This document shows, in pieces, positions 26,313 through 35,057 of a stretch of DNA of 48,345 nt; positions within the stretch are counted from its first letter, which is position 1; every line of letters begins with the position of its first letter. This DNA comes from Streptomyces griseus (GTDB lineage Bacteria; Actinomycetota; Actinomycetes; Streptomycetales; Streptomycetaceae). A program made the position numbers and the translations under genes. Below the pieces are notes generated by a model. That model ran no database searches. It worked only from the letters and a program-made list of their open reading frames with translations, and was not told the DNA's origin. Location: the NCBI RefSeq assembly GCF_900460065.1, contig NZ_UAVD01000020.1, positions 1 through 48,345 on the forward strand, in the 5' to 3' direction.

Positions 26313-27398
26313 TTGAAGCATCGACGCATATCCAGGAAGCGCGCGACGCTGGCCGGCTCGGCCGTCGTCGCCCTGGTCGCAGCGGGATTCACGTTCCAGA
26401 CTGCGAACGCCAGTGACGATGTACCGGCGTTCGGGGCCAAGACCCTCAGCGCGGACGCGGCCGGAAAGCTGGCCACCACCCTCGATCGTGACCTGGGCGC
26501 GGACGCGGCCGGCTCGTACTACGACGCCACGGCGAAGACCCTCGTCGTGAACGTCGTCGACGAGGCGGGCGCCGAGCAGGTCCGCCAGGCGGGCGGCAAG
26601 GCCAGAATCGTGGAGAACTCCCTCGCCGAGCTGAAGTCGGCCCGGGGGACCCTCACCGAGAAGGCGACGATCCCGGGAACCTCCTGGGCGGTCGACCCGG
26701 TGAGCAACAAGGTGCTCGTCACGGCCGACAGCACGGTCGACGGCGCGGCCTGGAAGAAGCTCTCGGCCGTGGTCGAGGGGCTCGGCGGCAAGGCCGAACT
26801 CAACAGGACAGCGGGCGAGTTCACGCCGCTGATCGCGGGCGGCGACGCCATCTGGGGCTCCGGCTCCCGCTGCTCGCTCGGCTTCAACGTGGTCAAGGGC
26901 GGCGAGCCGTACTTCCTCACCGCCGGCCACTGCACCGAGTCGGTCACCAGCTGGTCGGACACCCAGGGCGGCTCGGAGATCGGGGCCAACGAGGGCTCCA
27001 GCTTCCCGGAGAACGACTACGGGCTGGTCAAGTACACCTCGGACACGGCGCACCCGAGCGAGGTGAACCTCTACGACGGCTCGACCCAGGCGATCACCCA
27101 GGCGGGCGACGCGACGGTCGGCCAGGCGGTCACCCGCAGCGGCTCCACCACCCAGGTGCACGACGGTGAGGTCACCGCGCTGGACGCCACGGTCAACTAC
27201 GGCAACGGCGACATCGTCAACGGCCTCATCCAGACGACGGTCTGCGCCGAGCCCGGCGACAGCGGCGGCGCCCTCTTCGCGGGCGACACCGCGCTCGGTC
27301 TGACCTCGGGCGGCAGCGGCGACTGCTCCTCCGGCGGCACGACCTTCTTCCAGCCGGTTCCGGAGGCGCTGGCCGCCTACGGCGCCGAGATCGGCTGA
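26313..27398 (+). CDS. Streptogrisin-family secreted serine protease precursor
   Basis: A 361-residue pre-pro-protease. The signal peptide ([25 protein letters not shown]) is followed by a long alpha-lytic-protease-type prodomain, and the mature S1 enzyme (188 residues) begins at I174 ([19 protein letters not shown]). Catalytic residues are in [14 protein letters not shown] and GDSGGAL. The C-terminal part is very like the streptogrisin at 13073 (shared LGLTSGGSG and [12 protein letters not shown]), so the two are paralogues; the longer prodomain and E/D-richer surface set it apart. The start is a TTG, supported by AGGAGG 6 bases upstream and the immediate signal peptide. Which streptogrisin it corresponds to (D-like or other) I cannot say. 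A perfect palindrome follows. Confidence 0.92.
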   Translation: MKHRRISRKRATLAGSAVVALVAAGFTFQTANASDDVPAFGAKTLSADAAGKLATTLDRDLGADAAGSYYDATAKTLVVNVVDEAGAEQVRQAGGKARIVENSLAELKSARGTLTEKATIPGTSWAVDPVSNKVLVTADSTVDGAAWKKLSAVVEGLGGKAELNRTAGEFTPLIAGGDAIWGSGSRCSLGFNVVKGGEPYFLTAGHCTESVTSWSDTQGGSEIGANEGSSFPENDYGLVKYTSDTAHPSEVNLYDGSTQAITQAGDATVGQAVTRSGSTTQVHDGEVTALDATVNYGNGDIVNGLIQTTVCAEPGDSGGALFAGDTALGLTSGGSGDCSSGGTTFFQPVPEALAAYGAEIG

Positions 27399-27422
27399 CG
27401 CTCCACCGCTTCGCGGCAGCAC

Positions 27423-27454
27423 GGAGAGGCCCCCGGTGCACCGGGGGCCTCTCC
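27423..27454. terminator. Perfect 32-base palindrome between convergent genes
   Basis: The arms 27423-27438 and 27439-27454 are exact reverse complements, starting 24 bases after the protease stop. This is a likely terminator for the protease gene and perhaps also for the convergent DUF3533 gene. Confidence 0.75.
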
Positions 27455-27541
27455 CCTGTGCGGGGTGGCGCGGGCGGCCGGGAGGCCAGGCGGCCCCGTG
27501 GGCGTGTCACCGGCCGGGAGCGTGTGGGGGCGGGCCCGGTG

Positions 27542-28594
27542 TCAGGCGGCCGTGGACCCGCCCGTCGCGCGCGTCGCCCCCGCGCCTCCGTCGCCCTCCT
27601 GCCCCGTCCGGTGCCGCATCGACAGCAGCAGGGTCAGCGCCGTGCCGACGACGGCCCAGGCGGAGAGCACCAACAGGGGCCCGGTGACCGCGTTGCCCCG
27701 GAAGTAGGCGATCGAACGGGCCGTCCAGGTGCCCGCGCCCGGCGGGAGGGCCGGGCCGATCGCCCGCCAGAAGTCCGGGAGCATCGGCAGCGGGAAGGCG
27801 CCGCCCGCGCTCGGGTTGCCCGCGACGACGATGATCAGCACGGCCAGTCCGATGCCGACGATGCCGGTCAGCGCCTCCAGGGCGAGCGTGATCATGCCGA
27901 CGGCGAAGACCACGAGGGCGCCGAGGCCGGCCAGGCCCCAGACGCTGCCCGGCAGGGCGCCGAGGATCGGGCCGATGATGACCGCGCCGCCGATGCCGCC
28001 CGCGACCGCGTACAGGGCCATGACCGCCGTCCGGATCACCGCCCGCTGCCGGTTGGCGGGCTTGGTCCCCGCGCTGATCGCCAGGATCGAGGCGCAGAGG
28101 TAGCCGCCCACGCACCAGCCGACCACGAGGTAGAAGGAGGAGAGTCCGTCGAAGTCCTCGGGCGAGGCCGGGGCCACGTCCACCGTCCGCACGGCCCGCT
28201 GCTGGGAGGCCGTGACCTCGGTGAGGATCCGCTCCAGCGAGCCGGACAGCACGGTCCCGCCGCCGGAGGCGACCAGCAGGGTGTCGGTCCGGCCCTCCGG
28301 CGAGACGATCAGGGCGCCGTCGATGTCGCGGTTCATGATCTGCTCGCGGGCCTCGGCGGCGCTGCTCACCGTGCGGGGGTCGAGCGGCCCGCCGGGCAGC
28401 CCGTCCAGCTGGGCGACGAGTTGGCGGGAGACCTGCTGCGGGGCCACCACCCCGAAGGCGACATCCGTCGGCTTGGGTTTGTGCAGCGCTCCGACGTAGG
28501 AGGCGATGAACAGCAGTTGCAGTCCGAGCACACCGATGACGAGCAGGGCGGCCCGTGGGGTGACGGCGTTCTTCACCTCGTCGACGAAAGTCAT
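27542..28594 (-). CDS. DUF3533/ABC-2-like membrane protein
   Basis: A 350-residue membrane protein. One N-terminal helix (AALLVIGVLGLQLLFIASYVGAL) is followed by an extracytoplasmic domain of about 130 residues (VAFGVVAPQQVSRQLVAQLDGLP, INGALIV-like region, LLVASGGGTVLSGSLERIL). Five to six more helices form the ABC-2-like permease part (VVGWCVGGYLCASILAISAG, AGGIGGAVIIGPILGALPG, ALEALTGIVGIGLAVLIIVVAG, VLSAWAVVGTALTLLLSM). This layout matches DUF3533/YhgE-Pip-type proteins; no ATPase partner is adjacent. The transport role is unproven. The gene diverges from the lipase gene. Confidence 0.8.
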   Translation of the reverse strand: MTFVDEVKNAVTPRAALLVIGVLGLQLLFIASYVGALHKPKPTDVAFGVVAPQQVSRQLVAQLDGLPGGPLDPRTVSSAAEAREQIMNRDIDGALIVSPEGRTDTLLVASGGGTVLSGSLERILTEVTASQQRAVRTVDVAPASPEDFDGLSSFYLVVGWCVGGYLCASILAISAGTKPANRQRAVIRTAVMALYAVAGGIGGAVIIGPILGALPGSVWGLAGLGALVVFAVGMITLALEALTGIVGIGLAVLIIVVAGNPSAGGAFPLPMLPDFWRAIGPALPPGAGTWTARSIAYFRGNAVTGPLLVLSAWAVVGTALTLLLSMRHRTGQEGDGGAGATRATGGSTAA

Positions 28595-28764
28595 GCCCCC
28601 ACGGTCCGGGCGGGGAGGGGTCCGCGCAGGCGGGGCGGGGCCGGATGGCGTAACCCGGTGGGCGCGGAGATCCTCCCGCCGGGGCGTGAGCCGGTCGCGC
28701 CGGCGGGGGCCTGGTCGCCGCCCGTGGCCCCGTGCCGCGATCCGCGGGGAGGCCCCGGCAGTTT

Positions 28765-28806
28765 TTACCGACGCGTAACTTCCCTCGCCACCTTACTCGT
28801 GCGTAA
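28765..28806. promoter_or_regulatory. Tandem TTAC-N6-GTAA inverted repeats upstream of the lipase gene
   Basis: TTAC-CGACGC-GTAA (28765-28778) and TTAC-TCGTGC-GTAA (28793-28806) are spaced 28 bases centre to centre, ending 85 bases before the lipase ATG. Such paired half-sites are typical of TetR-family operators. The region 28595-28891 holds no gene. Confidence 0.55.
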
Positions 28807-28891
28807 TTTGGCATGAGCACATAAAGCTTGTGGTCCGGGCCACAGGGCGCACCGCCGTCGCACCTCCCTTGAGCCGCAAGGAGATCCCACG

Positions 28892-29788
28892 ATGCTGCCC
28901 TGGATCCATGCCGCGCGCGTTCCCCGCACGCGCGGTCTGTTCGCCGCCCTGCTCCTCGCCCTCACCGTTCTCGTCGCCCCCGCGACGACCGCGACCGCGG
29001 CGGCCCCGGCCGCCGCCGAGGCCACCACCTCGCGCGGCTGGAACGACTACTCCTGCAAGCCCTCCGCCGCCCATCCCCGCCCCGTCGTCCTGGTCCACGG
29101 AACCTTCGGGAACTCGATCGACAACTGGCTGGTCCTCGCCCCCTACCTGGTCAACCGGGGCTACTGCGTCTTCTCCCTCGACTACGGCCAACTCCCCGGC
29201 GTGCCGTTCTTCCACGGCCTCGGGCCCATCGACAAGTCCGCCGAACAGCTCGACGTGTTCGTCGACAAGGTCCTCGACGCCACCGGCGCCCCGAAGGCCG
29301 ACCTCGTCGGCCACTCGCAGGGCGGCATGATGCCGAACTACTACCTGAAGTTCCTCGGCGGCGCCGACAAGGTCAACGCCCTCGTCGGACTCGCCCCGGA
29401 CAACCACGGCACCACACTGCTCGGCCTCACCAAGCTGCTGCCGTTCTTCCCCGGCGTCGAGAAGTTCATCACCGACACGACCCCCGGACTGGCCGACCAG
29501 ATCGCCGGATCGCCCTTCATCACCAAGCTCACCGCGGGCGGCGACACCGTCCCCGGCGTCCGCTACACCGTCATCGCGACCAAGTACGACCAGGTCGTGA
29601 CCCCGTACCGCACGCAGTTCCTGGACGGGCCGAACGTACGCAACGTACTGCTCCAGGACCTGTGCCCGCTCGACCTGTCCGAGCACGTGGCGATCGGGAC
29701 CGTCGACCGCATCGCCTTCCACGAAGTGGCCAACGCCCTCGACCCGGCCCGGGCCACCCCGACCACCTGCTCCTCGGTCATCGGCTGA
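28892..29788 (+). CDS. Secreted lipase/esterase (class 2 alpha/beta hydrolase)
   Basis: A 298-residue exported lipase. The signal peptide spans about 40 residues (LFAALLLALTVLVAPATTATAAAPAAA). The oxyanion motif is RPVVLVHGTFGNS; the nucleophile elbow is VGHSQGG (Ser); a DxH-like acid lies in TVIATKYDQVVTPY; and the catalytic His is in LSEHVAIG. This matches actinobacterial triacylglycerol lipase/esterase class 2. Cysteines in YSCKP, YCVFS, DLCPL and TTCSS could form disulfides. The ATG is preceded by AAGGAG. Likely role: extracellular hydrolysis of glycerides or esters. Confidence 0.88.
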   Translation: MLPWIHAARVPRTRGLFAALLLALTVLVAPATTATAAAPAAAEATTSRGWNDYSCKPSAAHPRPVVLVHGTFGNSIDNWLVLAPYLVNRGYCVFSLDYGQLPGVPFFHGLGPIDKSAEQLDVFVDKVLDATGAPKADLVGHSQGGMMPNYYLKFLGGADKVNALVGLAPDNHGTTLLGLTKLLPFFPGVEKFITDTTPGLADQIAGSPFITKLTAGGDTVPGVRYTVIATKYDQVVTPYRTQFLDGPNVRNVLLQDLCPLDLSEHVAIGTVDRIAFHEVANALDPARATPTTCSSVIG

Positions 29789-29804
29789 CCCACCGGGCGA
29801 CGAC

Positions 29805-29856
29805 GACGGGCCGGGGTCCGCCGTCCGCCGGAGCGGATGGCGGACCCCGGCCCGTC
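29805..29856. terminator. Long hairpin between convergent lipase and LPMO genes
   Basis: An 18-bp perfect stem (29805-29822 with 29839-29856) continues into an inner stem of 5 bp plus a G-T pair around a CGGA loop. It lies 16 bases past the lipase stop and serves both convergent genes. Confidence 0.8.
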
Positions 29857-29919
29857 ACGGCCTGCCGCGCCCGACGTCCCGGAGGGACGCGGCAGGGGTC
29901 CGGGAGGGTGCCGCGGCGG

Positions 29920-30963
29920 TCAGCGGCTGTGGCGGCCGGCCGCCGCGGCGGCCCGTCGGCGCTGCGAGGCGAACAGCACGGCGGCGCCGGCGGCGAGGAC
30001 TCCCGCGCCCCCGATCGCCAGATACGTGCTGCTGCCGGAACCGCCCGTCTCGGCGAGCACCTCTTCGGAGCGCGCCGCGTTGGCCTCCGGGGCGTTGCCC
30101 CCGGCCTTCTGCTCCGGGGCGGCCGGGGCGGCGGCGGTGACCTTCGCCCCGGTCTTCGCGTCGTCGTCCCCGTGGCCGTCGTGCTCGACCGACGACTTCT
30201 CGGAACCCTCGGCGATCGCGTCCTCGGACGGCGCGGAGGGGGCGGGCGCCGGGGTCTCGCCACCGGAACCCTGCTCCCCCTTCCCCTCCTCCTGCTCCAC
30301 CGCGCCGCCGCCCGGCCCGCCCGGCGTACCGCCGCCGAACGTCACGTCGGAGCAGGCGTAGAACGCCTCGGGGGAGTCGGAGCGCTGCCAGATCGTGTAG
30401 ACCAGCTGCCGCCCGGAGCGCTCGGGGATCGTCCCGTCGAAGACGTACGAACCGGCCTCCAGCGCCGGGTCGGTGGCCCGGGCGAAGGGCTTCGCCTCCA
30501 GGTCGGACCAGGCCAGCGGCTTCGCGGGGTCGTAACCGGGCTTGGTGAGGTACAGCTCGAACGACCCCCGGTGCGGGGCCGTCGCGCGGAACCGGAAGGT
30601 GTGCTCGCCCGCCGACACCGCGGTGGCCGGCCAGTCGGCGCGCGGCAGGTCCAGGCCCCGGAACTTGTCGTTGGCCGCGCTGCACAGCTTGCCGTCCGGG
30701 ATCAGGTCACGGTGCTTGCCCGCCGCGTTGGCGATGTTCACCCCGTTCCAGTCGTACAGCGCCTGCGTGCCGCCCGCGGCGACCGCCGCCCGGCACGCCG
30801 CCGACGTCGGGCTCTCCGGCCCCTCGGCGAAGCACGCGGACACCCGGCTCACCGGGTCGGTGAGCGAACCGTGCGCGACGGCCGGGGCGGAGGCCAGACC
30901 GGCCAGTGCGAGCGGCGCGAACCCGAGGGCGAGAACACCGGCTGCCTTGCGACGAACGGTCAT
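29920..30963 (-). CDS. AA10 lytic polysaccharide monooxygenase with LAETG cell-wall anchor
   Basis: A 347-residue exported copper enzyme. The signal peptide ends APAVA, so the mature protein starts at H31 (HGSLTDPVSR), the N-terminal half of the copper-binding histidine brace. H131, in FRFRATAPHRGSFELYLTKPGYDP, is the probable second ligand. The AA10 fold runs to about residue 210 (DVTFGGG). A long Gly/Glu/Pro/Ala-rich spacer follows, then LAETG at 303-307, a membrane helix and an RRR tail, which is a sortase (class E-type) sorting signal. It would oxidise chitin or cellulose at the cell surface rather than in the medium. The ATG is preceded by AAGGAG. Confidence 0.9.
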   Translation of the reverse strand: MTVRRKAAGVLALGFAPLALAGLASAPAVAHGSLTDPVSRVSACFAEGPESPTSAACRAAVAAGGTQALYDWNGVNIANAAGKHRDLIPDGKLCSAANDKFRGLDLPRADWPATAVSAGEHTFRFRATAPHRGSFELYLTKPGYDPAKPLAWSDLEAKPFARATDPALEAGSYVFDGTIPERSGRQLVYTIWQRSDSPEAFYACSDVTFGGGTPGGPGGGAVEQEEGKGEQGSGGETPAPAPSAPSEDAIAEGSEKSSVEHDGHGDDDAKTGAKVTAAAPAAPEQKAGGNAPEANAARSEEVLAETGGSGSSTYLAIGGAGVLAAGAAVLFASQRRRAAAAAGRHSR

Positions 30964-31123
30964 GGACGGAACTCCTTCGAAACGGCACAGCTGTGAGGGT
31001 GGCGCTCAGCAAGCTAGCCGCTCCGAAGGCCGGAAAAGCCTGGTGGGACGGGGTGGTGACGATCCTTATGGTCGCTTTAAGACAGGGTTAGGCATGGGCT
31101 CAGGCAGCCCCGCGCCCGCCGCC

Positions 31124-31810
31124 TCACCCCGTCCAGCGGTAGCGCCGCTCCGGCCGCCCCGTGCCTCCGTAGCGCAGGGTCACCTCGGCGCGGCCCGTTC
31201 CGGCGAAGTGCTCCAGGTAGCGGCGCGCGCTCACCCGGGACAGGGCCCCCACCTCGGCGCACTCCGAAGCGGACAGCCCGTCGGGGTGGCTGCGCAGGAC
31301 GCGTTCCACGAGGTCGGCCGTGGGGGCGGCCAGCCCCTTCGGCAACTCGCGCGAGCCGGGCGGGCGGGTGCCGAAGATCTGGTCGACGTCCTCCTGGCGG
31401 GCCTCTCCCAGCCTGTCCAGGCGGGTGCGCAGCGAGGCGACGTGGCGCATCTGCTCCTGGAGCGCGGACCGGCTGAACGGCTTGATCAGATAGTGCAGGG
31501 CCCCCGCCCGCAGCGCCGCCCGGATCACCCCCGCGTCCCGGGCCGCCGTGATGAACAGGGCGTCCGCGCTGGGGCGCGAGGCGTCCCGCTCCTCCGCCGC
31601 ACGCAGGGCGCGCAGCACCCCGATCCCGTCCATATCGGGCAGATAGATGTCCAGCAGTACCAGATCGGGGCGCAGCCGCTCGGCGGCCCGCAGGGCGTCG
31701 GCGCCGTTGTGCGCCACCCCGACGACCGCGAAGCCGTCCATAGCGGACACATAGCGGCTGTGCAGTTTCGCGACCATGAAGTCGTCGTCCACCACCAGCA
31801 CAGTTGTCAC
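31124..31810 (-). CDS. CitB/DcuR-type response regulator (orphan)
   Basis: A 228-residue regulator. The receiver domain has D8/D9/D10, the phospho-acceptor D54 in LVLLDIYLPDMDG, and KPF near residue 110. A linker and a C-terminal winged-helix region follow (GLSASECAEVGALSRVSARRYLEHFAGTGRAEVTLRYGGTGRPERRYRW), typical of the CitB/DcuR family that answers to citrate or C4-dicarboxylate sensor kinases. The start is a GTG. It is divergent from tctC by 115 bases, so it probably controls the tricarboxylate transporter. No sensor kinase lies in the window, which is unusual for this family. Confidence 0.9.
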   Translation of the reverse strand: MTTVLVVDDDFMVAKLHSRYVSAMDGFAVVGVAHNGADALRAAERLRPDLVLLDIYLPDMDGIGVLRALRAAEERDASRPSADALFITAARDAGVIRAALRAGALHYLIKPFSRSALQEQMRHVASLRTRLDRLGEARQEDVDQIFGTRPPGSRELPKGLAAPTADLVERVLRSHPDGLSASECAEVGALSRVSARRYLEHFAGTGRAEVTLRYGGTGRPERRYRWTG

Positions 31811-31925
31811 GCCGCCACGCTAAGCGGCGACCGCAATGACCACAACGTCCGTTGATACCGGAAGAGAGACAGCTTCTTAACGCGCAGGCAACATGTGGGC
31901 CACTTCACAGCGAAAGGCGGAACCT

Positions 31926-32909
31926 GTGCGACTGCGCACTCTCCTCGCCCTGTTCGGGGCCGCGTTGCTGGTGGTGGTGGGACCACCCCTGCTGTCCACC
32001 GGTGACGGTTCCGACACCGGCACCCAGATTCCCGGGCTCCGCTTCATGGTCCCCAACACTCCCGGCGGCGGCTACGACATCACCGCGCGCACCCTGGCCA
32101 AGAACGCCGAGGACGCCGGACTCACCCACAACATCGAGGTGTTCAACCTGCCGGGCGCCGGCGGAACGGTCGGCCTGACCCGGCTCGTCTCGGAGCACGG
32201 CAACGGCAAGCTCGCGCTCTCCATGGGACTGGGCGTCGTCGGAGCCGTCCACACCAACAAGTCCCCGAGCACGCTGGCCGACACCACTCCGATCGCCCGG
32301 CTCACCGAGGAGCCGGACATCGTCGTCGTCTCCAAGGACTCCCCGTACCGGACCATCGCCGACCTGCTCGCCGCCTGGAAGAAGGACCCGGCCCGCGTCC
32401 CGGTCGGCGGCGGCTCCTCGCCCGGCGGCCCGGACCACCTCGCCCCGATGCTCATGGCGCAGGCGGCGGGCATCGCCCCGAGGACGGTCAACTACGTCCC
32501 CTTCGACGGCGGCGGCGAACTCCTCGCCTCCATCCTCGGCGACAAGGTCGGCTTCGGCGTCTCCGGCCTCGGCGAGTACCGCGACCAGATCGAGGCGGGC
32601 GAGCTGCGCCTGCTCGCGGTGACCGGCCCGAAGCGGGTGCCGGGCCTCGACGCCCCCACCCTGCGCGAGGCCGGACTGGACACCGAGTTCACCAACTGGC
32701 GCGGTGTCGTCGCCCCGCCCGGCCTCTCGCCGGCCGAACGCGACAAGCTCACCGGCCTGATCCGCGAACTCCACGGCACGAAGCAGTGGCAGGAGTCGAT
32801 GAAGAAGAACGGCTGGGACGACGCCCTGCTCATCGGCGAGCCCTTCGGCGACTTCCTCGACGAGCAGAACCAGCGCGTCGCCACCGTCCTCAAGGAGCTG
32901 GGACTGTGA
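31926..32909 (+). CDS. tctC: Tripartite tricarboxylate transporter substrate-binding protein (TctC)
   Basis: A 327-residue TctC-family binding protein: GLRFMVPNTPGGGYDITARTLAKNAEDAG, then EVFNLPGAGGTVGLTRLV, and SPSTLADTTPIARLTEEPDIVVVS, the family core. The GTG at 31926 has a GGCGGA box close upstream and opens a hydrophobic N-terminal segment (LLALFGAALLVVVGPPLL) without a lipobox cysteine, so it may be released or stay as a membrane anchor rather than being a lipoprotein. It delivers a tricarboxylate (for example citrate) to TctAB. The order tctC-tctB-tctA is standard, and the stop overlaps tctB. Confidence 0.92.
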   Translation: MRLRTLLALFGAALLVVVGPPLLSTGDGSDTGTQIPGLRFMVPNTPGGGYDITARTLAKNAEDAGLTHNIEVFNLPGAGGTVGLTRLVSEHGNGKLALSMGLGVVGAVHTNKSPSTLADTTPIARLTEEPDIVVVSKDSPYRTIADLLAAWKKDPARVPVGGGSSPGGPDHLAPMLMAQAAGIAPRTVNYVPFDGGGELLASILGDKVGFGVSGLGEYRDQIEAGELRLLAVTGPKRVPGLDAPTLREAGLDTEFTNWRGVVAPPGLSPAERDKLTGLIRELHGTKQWQESMKKNGWDDALLIGEPFGDFLDEQNQRVATVLKELGL

Positions 32910-33511
32910 CCACCGAACCCACCGGACCCACTGGTCCCATCGGTCCCACCGGACCCAAGGAAACCCCCGGCTCCGCGGCGCAGCCGGGCTCCGACGCCGC
33001 GCAGCAGGGGAACGCCCCCCTCGGCTGGTTGCGCGAACACTCCGAACTCGGCGTCTGCGTCCTCCTGTTCGGGCTCGGCGTGCTCGTTCTCACCGATGCC
33101 TTCACCATGAGCGTCGACATCGCCCAGCGCGGTCCCGTCGGCCCCCGCACGGTCCCCTTCGTCATCGGCGGCCTGTTCCTCCTCATCTCCGTCCTGCTCG
33201 CCGGCGACGTCCTGCGCGGTGGCCGGGGCGAGGCGGAGGGCGGCGAGGACGTCGACCTCGACGAACCGGCCGACTGGCGCACCGTCCTCCTGCTCACCGG
33301 CGTCTTCCTCGGCGCCGCCGTCCTGATCGGCCCCCTGGGCTTCCCGATCGCCGGGGCCCTGCTGTTCTGGGGCTCCGCCTACGCGCTCGGCAGCCGGCAC
33401 CACGGCCGGGACCCGCTCATCGCGGCCGGCATCTCCCTCGCCACCTACTTCGTCTTCGACAACCTGCTCGGTGTCCCCCTTCCGGGCGGCCCGCTGATGG
33501 GGGTGCTCTGA
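32906..33511 (+). CDS. tctB: Tripartite tricarboxylate transporter small membrane subunit (TctB)
   Basis: A 201-residue TctB family protein with four helices (LGVCVLLFGLGVLVLTDAF, VPFVIGGLFLLISVLLAG, TVLLLTGVFLGAAVLIGPLGFPIAGALLFWG, DPLIAAGISLATYFVFDNLLGV). The first 20 residues (TEPTGPTGPIGPTGPKETPG) are collagen-like Gly-Pro-Thr repeats, odd for this family. The GTG overlaps the tctC stop (GTGA), and AAGGAG lies 8 bases upstream. It forms the membrane complex with TctA. Confidence 0.9.
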   Translation: MTTEPTGPTGPIGPTGPKETPGSAAQPGSDAAQQGNAPLGWLREHSELGVCVLLFGLGVLVLTDAFTMSVDIAQRGPVGPRTVPFVIGGLFLLISVLLAGDVLRGGRGEAEGGEDVDLDEPADWRTVLLLTGVFLGAAVLIGPLGFPIAGALLFWGSAYALGSRHHGRDPLIAAGISLATYFVFDNLLGVPLPGGPLMGVL

Positions 33512-33514
33512 CCG

Positions 33515-35044
33515 ATGGATTCCCTCAACTCCCTCATCGACGGCTTCGGTACCGCGCTCACCCCGATGAACCTGCTGTGGGCCGCGATCGGCGTCCTGCT
33601 CGGCACCGCGATCGGCGTGCTCCCCGGCATCGGCCCGGCGATGGCCGTGGCGCTGCTGCTCCCGGTGACGTACGGACTGGACCCGACCGGCGCGTTCATC
33701 ATGTTCGCCGGGATCTACTACGGCGCGATGTTCGGCGGCTCCACCACCTCGATCCTCCTCAACACCCCCGGGGAGAGCGCGGCCGTGGTCGCCGCGATCG
33801 AGGGCAACCCCATGGCCAAGGGCGGACGCGGCGCCCAGGCGCTCGCCGCCGCCGCGATCGGCCACTTCGCGGGAGGCATGATCGGCACGATCCTGCTGGT
33901 CGTCCTCGCCCCGACCGTCGCCTCCCTCGCCATCGGCATCGGAGCCCCCGACTACTTCGCCATCATGGTGCTGGCCTTCATCGCCGTCACCTCCGTCCTC
34001 GGCGCCTCCCGCATCCGCGGCATCGCCTCGCTCCTCATCGGCCTCACCGTCGGACTGGTCGGCCTCGACCAGATGACCGGCCAGCAGCGCCTGACCTTCG
34101 GCTCGCTCCACCTGGCCGACGGCGTCGACGTGGTCATCGTCGCGGTCGGACTCTTCGCGATCGGCGAAGCGCTCTGGGTCGCCGCCCATCTGCGCCGCTC
34201 CACCGGAAAGCCGATCCCCGTCGGCAGACCGTGGCTCGGCCGGGCCGACCTGAAGCGCACCTGGAAGCCCTGGCTGCGCGGCCCCGTCATCGGATTCCCC
34301 TTCGGGGCGATCCCGGCGGGCGGCGCGGAGATCCCCACCTTCCTGAGCTACGTCACCGAGAAGCGGCTCTCCAAGCACCGCGACCAGTTCGGCAAGGGCG
34401 CCATCGAGGGCGTCGCGGGACCGGAGGCCGCGGCCTCCGCCTCCGCCGCCGGGACCCTCGTCTCGATGCTCACGCTCGGACTGCCCACCACCGCCGTCGC
34501 CGCGGTGATGCTGGCCGCCTTCCAGCAGTACGGAATCCAGCCGGGGCCGCTGCTGTTCGAGCGGGAACCGGAGCTGGTCTGGGGGCTCATCGCCTCGCTG
34601 TTCGTCGGCATGGTGCTGCTGCTCGCCCTCAACCTGCCGCTCGCCCCTGTCTGGGCGAAGCTCCTGCGGATCCCGCGCCCCTACCTGTACGCGGGCATCC
34701 TCTTCTTCGCCGCCGTCGGGGCCTACGCGGTCGGCGGCGAGTCCCTCGACCTGGTGATCCTCCTGATCATCGGGCTGATCGGATTCGGGATGCGGCGCTA
34801 CGGACTGCCGGTGCTCCCCGCCGTCATCGGGGTGATCCTCGGCCCGGCCGCCGAACAGCAGCTGCGCCGTGCGCTCCAGATCAGCGACGGGAGCGTCTCG
34901 GGCCTGGTCAACACCCCGTTCTCCATCACGGTCTACGCGATCGTGGCACTGATCGTGGCCTGGCCGCTGATCGGCCGGCTGATCGTCCGGCTGCGCGGTG
35001 GACGGAAAACGGCAGAGGGGTCCCGGACTGTCGGCGGCGGCTGA
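33515..35044 (+). CDS. tctA: Tripartite tricarboxylate transporter large permease (TctA)
   Basis: A 509-residue TctA permease with about 12 membrane helices. The conserved motifs are [56 protein letters not shown] and the second-half repeat [29 protein letters not shown], including the [26 protein letters not shown] segment. The ATG starts 3 bases after the tctB stop. Together with TctB it makes the ion-coupled importer of tricarboxylates; TctC supplies substrate. The next gene begins 13 bases later. Confidence 0.95.
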   Translation: MDSLNSLIDGFGTALTPMNLLWAAIGVLLGTAIGVLPGIGPAMAVALLLPVTYGLDPTGAFIMFAGIYYGAMFGGSTTSILLNTPGESAAVVAAIEGNPMAKGGRGAQALAAAAIGHFAGGMIGTILLVVLAPTVASLAIGIGAPDYFAIMVLAFIAVTSVLGASRIRGIASLLIGLTVGLVGLDQMTGQQRLTFGSLHLADGVDVVIVAVGLFAIGEALWVAAHLRRSTGKPIPVGRPWLGRADLKRTWKPWLRGPVIGFPFGAIPAGGAEIPTFLSYVTEKRLSKHRDQFGKGAIEGVAGPEAAASASAAGTLVSMLTLGLPTTAVAAVMLAAFQQYGIQPGPLLFEREPELVWGLIASLFVGMVLLLALNLPLAPVWAKLLRIPRPYLYAGILFFAAVGAYAVGGESLDLVILLIIGLIGFGMRRYGLPVLPAVIGVILGPAAEQQLRRALQISDGSVSGLVNTPFSITVYAIVALIVAWPLIGRLIVRLRGGRKTAEGSRTVGGG

Positions 35045-35057
35045 GAATATCGGTCCC

